From Sympetrum striolatum (Eukaryota > Arthropoda > Insecta > Odonata > Libellulidae), in contig OX388346.1 in the NCBI GenBank assembly GCA_947579665.1, positions 91,638,615-91,702,614 on the forward strand: 64,000 nucleotides of DNA, in the 5' to 3' direction. This document shows, piece after piece, positions 58,399 through 64,000 of this stretch. Position numbers and translations under genes: made by a program. Position 1 is the first letter of the stretch. Each line of letters opens with the position of its first letter. The notes under the pieces were generated by a model. It worked only from the letters and a program-made list of their open reading frames with translations, was not told where the DNA came from and ran no database searches.

Positions 58399-60182
58399 TT
58401 ATTCGGAATTAACATCAGATTCTTTGATATCACTTTCTGATTCTTTTGAATCAGAAAAATCTGAAAGTGTTCTGTCCTGATCCATAGGAGCTGGAGCTCT
58501 CATCTCTAAGAGGTCACATCACATAGGTCACAGGCCCTACTGATTTTGCCTCGTTTGGTTTTAGGAAGTAATCGCAAGCTTGCTATAAATGGGTCTTAAG
58601 TCAAGAGTAATCTATTCATTAAATCTTTGTTCGTATCAACCCTTGATGTCTTCCTAGTAAATAGTTCCCTAATTTCCTGTTGTCCTTATTTCTGGCCTCT
58701 TGTGCCTCCTCGGAAAGTTGGCATATTGGAAGAATACACGAATCCAGAATGTCTTTACCGTGAAATAGAATTTTGTGCACCTTTTTGGCATTGCGTGCCA
58801 TGAGTACTCTCTAATCTACAATTCTCTGTTTTGTTAGGTACTGGTAAAAGTTTTCACTGTTAATTGAGAATCCACTATTTATGCACTCTAATATAATATG
58901 GAAGCGCTTAATAAGCCTAAAGTGTATACCTGCTATTTCAGCTGACTTTTCAGCCTTGCAAACAAACTTGCGAGCTGTATTACCGTCATTGGTATTTCTA
59001 GTTTGCTCTTTAGGCATGTCTACTGACAAAACCTAACTCCAGCTCTTTATCTCTATGTCAGTTATGCTAATTTTGGTAGGTAACAATGATGTTACTTGCT
59101 CCTTGATCCTCTCGACTTCTGTCTTAATAACATTCGCAGTTTTTTTGGCAAACATGAACTTTATGGGAAGACAATATCTCGTGTAGGAAAGCGAAGGGTT
59201 TTGCCATACAATATGTTTCATTTTTTTAGTCATTCACTGAGAATATCTGAATAGGCACCATCGATATACTAAATAAACGTTCGTCTGAGCGATTTTCACA
59301 AGAAAATCTGTTTGTATCTATTTTGTTCCGCTCCATCAAAAACCCACTTCACAATTATGTCAAGAGTTTTCAATTCTCTTACAGATTTTACGACCTCTTC
59401 TTACACTTTGCACAATTGCGTAATGGTGTGGTCCATTATAGATTGCAATTTTATTTCTGCGAAGGTTTCCGGAGCATTGACGTCATTCAGATAGCACAGC
59501 TGTTTTGCCGTTTTAATTTTATAATATTCTGGATACATATTCTTATATAATTTGTTAGTTTGCTGCCAGATTACATTGTGTTGATGTGTTGACAGATTCG
59601 CACCAACCATCAAAGCTAGGTCTTCCCAAAGATCACTTTGTTCTGGTATTGAAAAAAGCTTTCTCGCCTTCTTTAATGTGTGTACCTCTTCTTGGAAAAT
59701 AATGGCTAAGCTCTTTTACAATTACTGCTGAATCTCTTTTGCCTTCTTTTCGAAAATGTACTTCAGCCGCCATCGATATCTCTTCCGGGCTTGATGTTTC
59801 CAGGATGTGATCAATTCGCCGTCTCTTCTTTTTGGTACTGCAAGTTTCAAAGTACTTTTGTGGTCTACCGGTTCTTCCTCTCGGTCCAGGATCTGAAATA
59901 GTGCCTACACTATCTTTGGCAACATCAGGAAACGTATATAATCATCTAACCACAAAGAATTCGTTTTTAAGCGTTCCCTGTGTCTACCCGACTTAAACCA
60001 TTTTTGTTCAATTTTTTGGCTGACACTCCTGATTGTATTTTTAAACTTTTTAAATTGTCTTCTGGAAGAGACGGGGAACCAAATTCTTGTAATATATAAT
60101 TCAATAAATCCTACGTTCTTAATTCTTTGGCGTTAGCCAACCAAACGTCGAAAAAATATCGGCGTGAAATTTGAGTAGTCAT
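58399..60182 (-). pseudogene. Decayed copy of an uncharacterised repeated insect gene family, copy 2
   Basis: The start ATG (MTTQISRRYFFDVWLANAKE) has its first base at 60182, and the frame is broken by several shifts and stops. Recognisable blocks in order are: GRPQKYFETCSTKKKRRRID; EISMAAEVHFRKEGKRDSAV; ETFAEIKLQSIMDHTITQLC; KHIVWQNPSLSYTRYCLPIK; LSVDMPKEQTRNTNDGNTAR; HKILFHGKDILDSCILPICQ; LSEEAQEARNKDNRKL; NRLLLTxDPFIASLRLLPKT; and an acidic C-terminus (SDFSDSKESESDIKES). These are the landmarks of a multi-copy family known from aphids, Hydra and other invertebrates. I know no function. The repeated, decayed copies suggest that it is carried by a mobile element. Confidence 0.6.
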
Positions 60183-60225
60183 CTGTAATTAAGGAATGCA
60201 CAAGCAAATTTAATTATTTTCAGGG

Positions 60226-60370
60226 AAAAGATGACGATCAATTCAAATGATGCTCGTGATTGAATTAAAATAGATATTAAAGTAATATATTATGTAAACT
60301 AACCTTGGTACTTCTATTATAATAATAGAAAATAATTCCGCTACTAGCACACATAAACACAGCGGGTCAT
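60226..60370 (+). repeat. Direct repeat, copy 1
   Basis: AAAAGATGACGATCAATTCA...GATGCTCGTGATTGAAT through ACCGCTACTAGCACACA-like sequence. A diverged copy in the same orientation is at 61678-61820. Both lie within the 57.5-62.1 kb unit, one just upstream of the pseudogene start. Confidence 0.8.
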
Positions 60371-60699
60371 ACTAATAAAAACTGAGTTTGTTTAAGTATT
60401 CTGAACGTATTCTCAAGGTACGTAACAAATGGTTTTCAAAGTCGATTGTTTCATAATTAGTTCGTTTATAAGACCAAACAATTCAAACTTTCATAACTAA
60501 TTTATCACAGCTTAGAATAAGTTTGAAAGAGCAATGGATGAAACCCATATTGAAAAGCCGGGAATACAAGACGTACCATTTGTGCATCTACTTAAAAAGA
60601 ACAAGGGCATTTTAATTAAATCTAAGGTTCCATTTTAATGTTTACACTTAATAAATCTGTGTTTATATATTTACAATAATACAACGTGGGTTTTTCTTT

Positions 60700-60864
60700 A
60701 GCAACCTTCAGTTGCAAAGATTTTTTCCCCACACTCTGCTCTGTCTTTTTGTTTTAATTTAATTTGTAATTATTCATATTCTAGCGACATACGAGGTTAG
60801 GTGGAAGAGAGGCCCACTTGGGCCTAACCTCGCCAATAAAGGGTCAAATAAATAAATAAATAAT
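60700..60864 (+). mobile_element. LINE 3' UTR fragment with (AAAT)n tail
   Basis: GC-richer DNA with a stem (CGAGGTTAGG...GGCCTAACCTCG, about 60792-60832), then AATAAAGGGTC and (AAAT)n. Stem plus short tandem tail is the usual 3' end of non-LTR elements. No reverse-transcriptase frame is attached. Confidence 0.6.
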
Positions 60865-60869
60865 TTAAG

Positions 60870-61677
60870 ACAACAAAGAGCTAAGCAATCATGCAATCTG
60901 AATATTTTTTAAAGTTGATACCCATGCTATGGCTGGGTTTCAACTTTATATATATAAATTATTAAGCTGGATATAAGTTTAGAAATTTTAATAAATAACA
61001 ATTTGTTTAAAATACAATTTATACTCCCAAATTTAGCCTGATAAAATATATTTTTAATAACACTTTTATTGGTATGTAACTCCGATAAGGATTGATTTTA
61101 CTATTTTGAAAGTACTACTAATCCTTTTGTCATAGTGGAAAACTGAAAGTTTCGTAAAAATGATCGAAAATATATTTTCGCCATATATTTTGACTTTTTT
61201 CCGAAAGGAGTGAAATTATTTTCATTATTTTCCGACAGATGGTATTTAAAACATAGCGTAATTTTGCTAAAGAAAATCAAAATAATAAACACTCTACTAC
61301 GTAATTCAAAAGTTTGAAAGTCTTCTGTAAATTCTTAATACGAAAAAATATCAATAGTATAAGTTACTGCAATTTTGGTACGAGTTTAAACAGATTATTT
61401 AAGTTATAATTAATGGGAAAAGATACTTCGTTAAAAAAGTTACGCTTGTTTTTTAAAGAATCATTTATGAACTATAATAAATTGAATTAGTTGAGTTATC
61501 ATTAAAATTAAGGGTTAAGGAAAACTTATATGAAATTCGCAAATATGCATAAGCAAATTCAAGTATTTCCTATGGTTTACAAGTCATTATTTCAGGAAAA
61601 CATCATTGCGCATTGGTGGAATGCGATATAATAAACTAAAATTCAAGCTCAAACCGACTCATAGATTTTTCTCATAC
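60870..61677. other. AT-rich spacer inside the inverted-repeat unit
   Basis: No protein, tRNA box or transposon end recognised. Parts near 61,545-61,565 (GCATAAGCAAATTCAAG) resemble the sequence before direct repeat copy 1, suggesting that the direct repeat was once longer. Confidence 0.5.
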
Positions 61678-61820
61678 GGAAAAAATGACGATCAATTCAA
61701 ATGATGCTCGTGATTGAATGAAAACACATATTAAAGTAAAGTATTATGTAAAATAACCTTGATATTTCTATAATAATAATAGTAAAAAACAACCGCTACT
61801 AGCACACAGAAACACCGTAT
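61678..61820 (+). repeat. Direct repeat, copy 2
   Basis: Same orientation as 60226-60370. Shared blocks are ATGACGATCAATTCAAATGA, TGCTCGTGATTGAAT, TATTAAAGTAA, TATTATGTAAA, AACCTTG, CGCTACTAGCACACA and AAACAC. Confidence 0.8.
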
Positions 61821-61988
61821 GCTTAGAGTAAACGAACGACTCGATCGCTTAGAGCACTTGATATGCTGAGTTCAGATAGTCGGTGGGTCCAACCCTTTTT
61901 TCTATTGCTTGGTGCGAATTTTATGGAATACAAACCCAGTTAGTATGGTTTGTTCCCTTCATAACTACACACAAATATGACCCACTTA

Positions 61989-62057
61989 GACAAGTAAGAA
62001 AATTCACTTTTGTCCCTCTAGATTACGAAAATATCACACTGTGCAGCGTATGAAATT
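61989..62057 (-). repeat. Right arm of 4.5-kb-spaced inverted repeat
   Basis: TAGACAAGTAAGAAAATTCA... to ...CACTGTGCAGCGTATGAAA. Inverted partner of 57549-57618. Confidence 0.85.
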
Positions 62058-62473
62058 AGGATTGTAAACAAATTTGTATTCGACGTAAACATTGGTTGTT
62101 GGCATAGATTTAATCTTCGAAAGGACGAGAAAAAACACCATAAATTGACGTTAAAACTAAAATTTTGCAAATTTCATGCCGGAATGTTAAAACCCGTCGC
62201 AAGAAAAGAAAACTTTGATCTTCTAGACATCATATATCCCAAGTCTCACTGCTGTACGCGTACTTTTTCATATTTTAATGAAAGAAAGTAATTTGTTCTA
62301 GATGGCCACTTTTCGTCTCTCCCTTTTAATCCCATTGTAAAATGTAATCCTCTCTGGGCTCAAACCTAGTACAAAATGTCGTGATTGTACGAATGAGTGT
62401 AGCTTCATATATAGTAATATACATAGATTTTGAATGATCAAATTTCGTTCAGAGGCCATGCTTAAATACGGAA

Positions 62474-62578
62474 TCGCGTTTGCCTTTTGTGAAAGCGGTC
62501 CCGGGTTCGATACCCGGTGGGAGCCAATGTGCGATATGACCTAAGCTGTCGAAGCACTTTTAACAATACTACTACTAC
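62474..62578 (+). mobile_element. tRNA-derived SINE (family 1), 5'-truncated
   Basis: This begins inside the anticodon arm (GTTTGCCTTTTGTGAAAGCG) and keeps the B-box (GGTTCGATACC), the body (GTGCGATATGACCTAAGCTG) and the (ACT)n tail. It is flanked by an exact 11-base duplication TAAATACGGAA (62463-62473 and 62579-62589). The A-box is missing, so this copy was truncated on insertion, as happens with LINE-driven retroposition. Confidence 0.88.
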
Positions 62579-62589
62579 TAAATACGGAA

Positions 62590-63590
62590 CATCCTTCTTG
62601 TTCAGAAGTTGATGCAGGTACATGCCAGTGAAACATTATTTTAAGGAATACTGTGTGTGATTTACCTCTGAACTCCAAAGGAGAGTTCATTGGAAAAATC
62701 GTGCTCCCTAACAGTTACAACTATACTTTTCCAGCTTTAAGCTATACACACCTATTTCTAAAAAAGGGTCGATGCAAAAAGTAATGGCGTGGAATAAAGC
62801 TACTTGTATTTAATTCTCATATTTCTTTCTGAACTCGGCATACCATTAACAAAGTTTCTGATATCGGATAATTCAACCGAAACTGAAGCAGGCTCGGTTT
62901 TAACAAAGCGCTGAAAATGTAAATCCCGCTCTCGAAACACGGAAGTGCTGTAACCTGAAACATGCGCGGGAAAACTCGGAGCGGCTGTCCAATATCTCCC
63001 AAACTAAGCCCATGATTCACCAAAGCCGTACGTGAAAGAAAGCGAATCCTCAAAAAGATTATCAGCAGAAATGGAGTAGAGCCATTTATTGTTTTGGAAG
63101 AAATTGTTCTCATCAAACGAAGGAAATTTTCATGAAGTATTGTGATGCAAGAGTAACTTTTTTGGGATTTCGATGTAATTCAAAAGTGGAGGCTATGCTC
63201 CATCATTGAAATTCAAAAGAAATTTGTATGTAGAGTTGTCTAAAAACTTCGATAAAGTAATACCAAGAGGATACCATGGACATTAGAAGTGGTAAAACTC
63301 GAAGCCATTGGTAGATCGAGAAATTGGTTCGAAATGTGGATTGTTTTACAGTTACTGCTCTAATAATTGTATAGATAATGGCATTAGATCCCGAGGTATA
63401 TGCTAATAATTAATGTAACTTAATGTAACTAATTAATAGGAGACTGTCTTTCGTGCCTCTCCAATTCAATATTCGTAGTACGCCCAGATTGAGTTATTCA
63501 CTTTTTTATTTTGACACGAAATGAATTCGAGTTTTTTCGTCTGTTAAGAAGACTAATCTTCGTCTACAACGTTCTTCCATACTATGAGAA
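62590..63590. other. Intergenic DNA, nothing recognised
   Basis: Mixed composition, slightly GC-richer at 62,850-63,070, where a 99-residue minus-strand open frame (62817-63116) has no recognisable domain. No repeat termini seen. Confidence 0.45.
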
Positions 63591-63599
63591 TTCCCAGTC

Positions 63600-64000
63600 G
63601 AGGAAATGCTTCGATTCGTCTATAAGCTTCGTCTGCGCGTCTAAGTCACGCTGAGTTCAGTTTGCGGGACTTAGAAGTACCTGAAAATGGGACGCGTTGT
63701 TCGAAGACCGAGAGACAACTGTGCAAGTACCGCGGTCACCGCAATCGTTTTATTTTTCGCCCATCGATTCGGGAACCCTCACTACTTCCTACTGAGGCAC
63801 TCCCTTTCAACGGCTTCACATCGATCGTCGCTGGAACAAAAATCGCTTTTCGGGTTTAACTTTTCGTCCTCCGCGGATGCCAAACTCGGTTAAGGCGTCC
63901 GTGGACTCGCTCCGTTGCCGCCGTGTCGACCTGCCCTCTCGCGGCGACTGCGCGCAACTGCGCTCCGAGCGCCTGCCCCCAGCGCAGTTGGGCGCACAAT
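63600..64000. promoter_or_regulatory. CpG-rich segment at window edge, candidate promoter or first exon of the next gene
   Basis: From about 63,600 the sequence becomes CpG-dense and GC-rich (many CGCG, GCGC and CCGCGG steps), unlike anything else in the window. An arthropod-type initiator TCAGTT is at 63657-63662. Two overlapping open frames run through it (63662-63859 and 63687-63893). Neither has a recognised domain, and both may be 5' UTR. The feature is cut by the window end, so the strand and product cannot be set. Confidence 0.45.

Larger units (their letters stand above)
57549..62057. mobile_element. Inverted-repeat-bounded unit carrying the uncharacterised gene family (putative transposon)
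   Basis: The left arm (57549-57618) and right arm (61989-62057) are inverted copies about 70 bases long. They share a run of about 39 identical bases beginning GCACAGTGTGATATTTTCG, then one mismatch. Between them on the minus strand is a decayed copy of the uncharacterised family (58399-60182), plus foldback hairpins and a 145-base direct repeat. Arms plus one gene look like a DNA transposon, but no clear target duplication was seen and no known transposase was recognised. The alternative is two unrelated copies of one short repeat in opposite orientation. Confidence 0.45.

Noticed and set aside
62817..63116. 99-residue minus-strand open frame
   Set aside because: No recognisable domain or start context. 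The slightly higher GC content explains the length.
1..64000. CRISPR arrays, bacterial operons, ribosome binding sites, rRNA
   Set aside because: None seen. The sequence is eukaryotic, with spliced genes and animal transposons; the repeats present are mobile elements and microsatellites, not spacer arrays.

Overview
This window is nuclear DNA from an animal, almost certainly an insect. It is AT-rich, has introns of 3 to 11.5 kb, encodes a Spaetzle-type cystine-knot ligand, carries a piece of invertebrate mitochondrial ND1, and is full of insect-type transposons. I cannot name the species. The long introns and the mix of Helitron, hAT, pogo/Tigger, piggyBac, LINE and tRNA-SINE remnants fit an insect with a fairly large genome.

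Layout. Positions 1-8.3 kb are upstream DNA with a candidate TATA promoter and leader exon near 1.74-2.08 kb and a possible inverted-repeat element at 2.37-3.0 kb. Positions 8,365-43,022 hold one protein-coding gene on the plus strand: a Spaetzle-like secreted Toll-receptor ligand with five coding exons, predicted at 302 residues. All four introns are phase 2. Its exons are signal peptide plus Cys-containing N-terminus, a short helical pro-segment, a Pro/Tyr-rich linker, a furin site plus the first half of the cystine knot, and the second half of the knot. The introns hold most of the local repeats: a Tigger-like MITE, a complete non-autonomous Helitron, tRNA-derived SINEs, two hAT-type elements with exact 8-bp target duplications (one in intron 1, one in intron 4), two copies of a (CA)n-bearing repeat, a pogo-like element and a perfect 29-bp-arm hairpin.

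Positions 43-63.6 kb have no intact host gene that I can recognise and are a transposon graveyard. They hold a third hAT MITE; a three-level nest in which a tRNA-SINE is split by a piggyBac element whose middle has been replaced by about 0.3 kb of mitochondrial ND1; a Helitron relative and a Helitron helicase scrap; a third copy of the (CA)n repeat; a LINE reverse-transcriptase C-terminus; and two decayed copies of an uncharacterised repeated insect gene family. One of those copies lies between 70-bp inverted arms 4.5 kb apart, next to strong foldback structures. The last 400 bases turn sharply CpG-rich and look like the promoter or first exon of the next gene.

How it works together: the only functional pathway visible is Toll/neurotrophin-like signalling through the Spaetzle ligand. 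Everything else is mobile DNA. No CRISPR, operon or bacterial gene is present. The best candidate for something undescribed is the 57.55-62.06 kb inverted-repeat unit carrying the uncharacterised gene family. The best-documented oddity is the SINE/piggyBac/mitochondrial nest at 45.54-47.64 kb.
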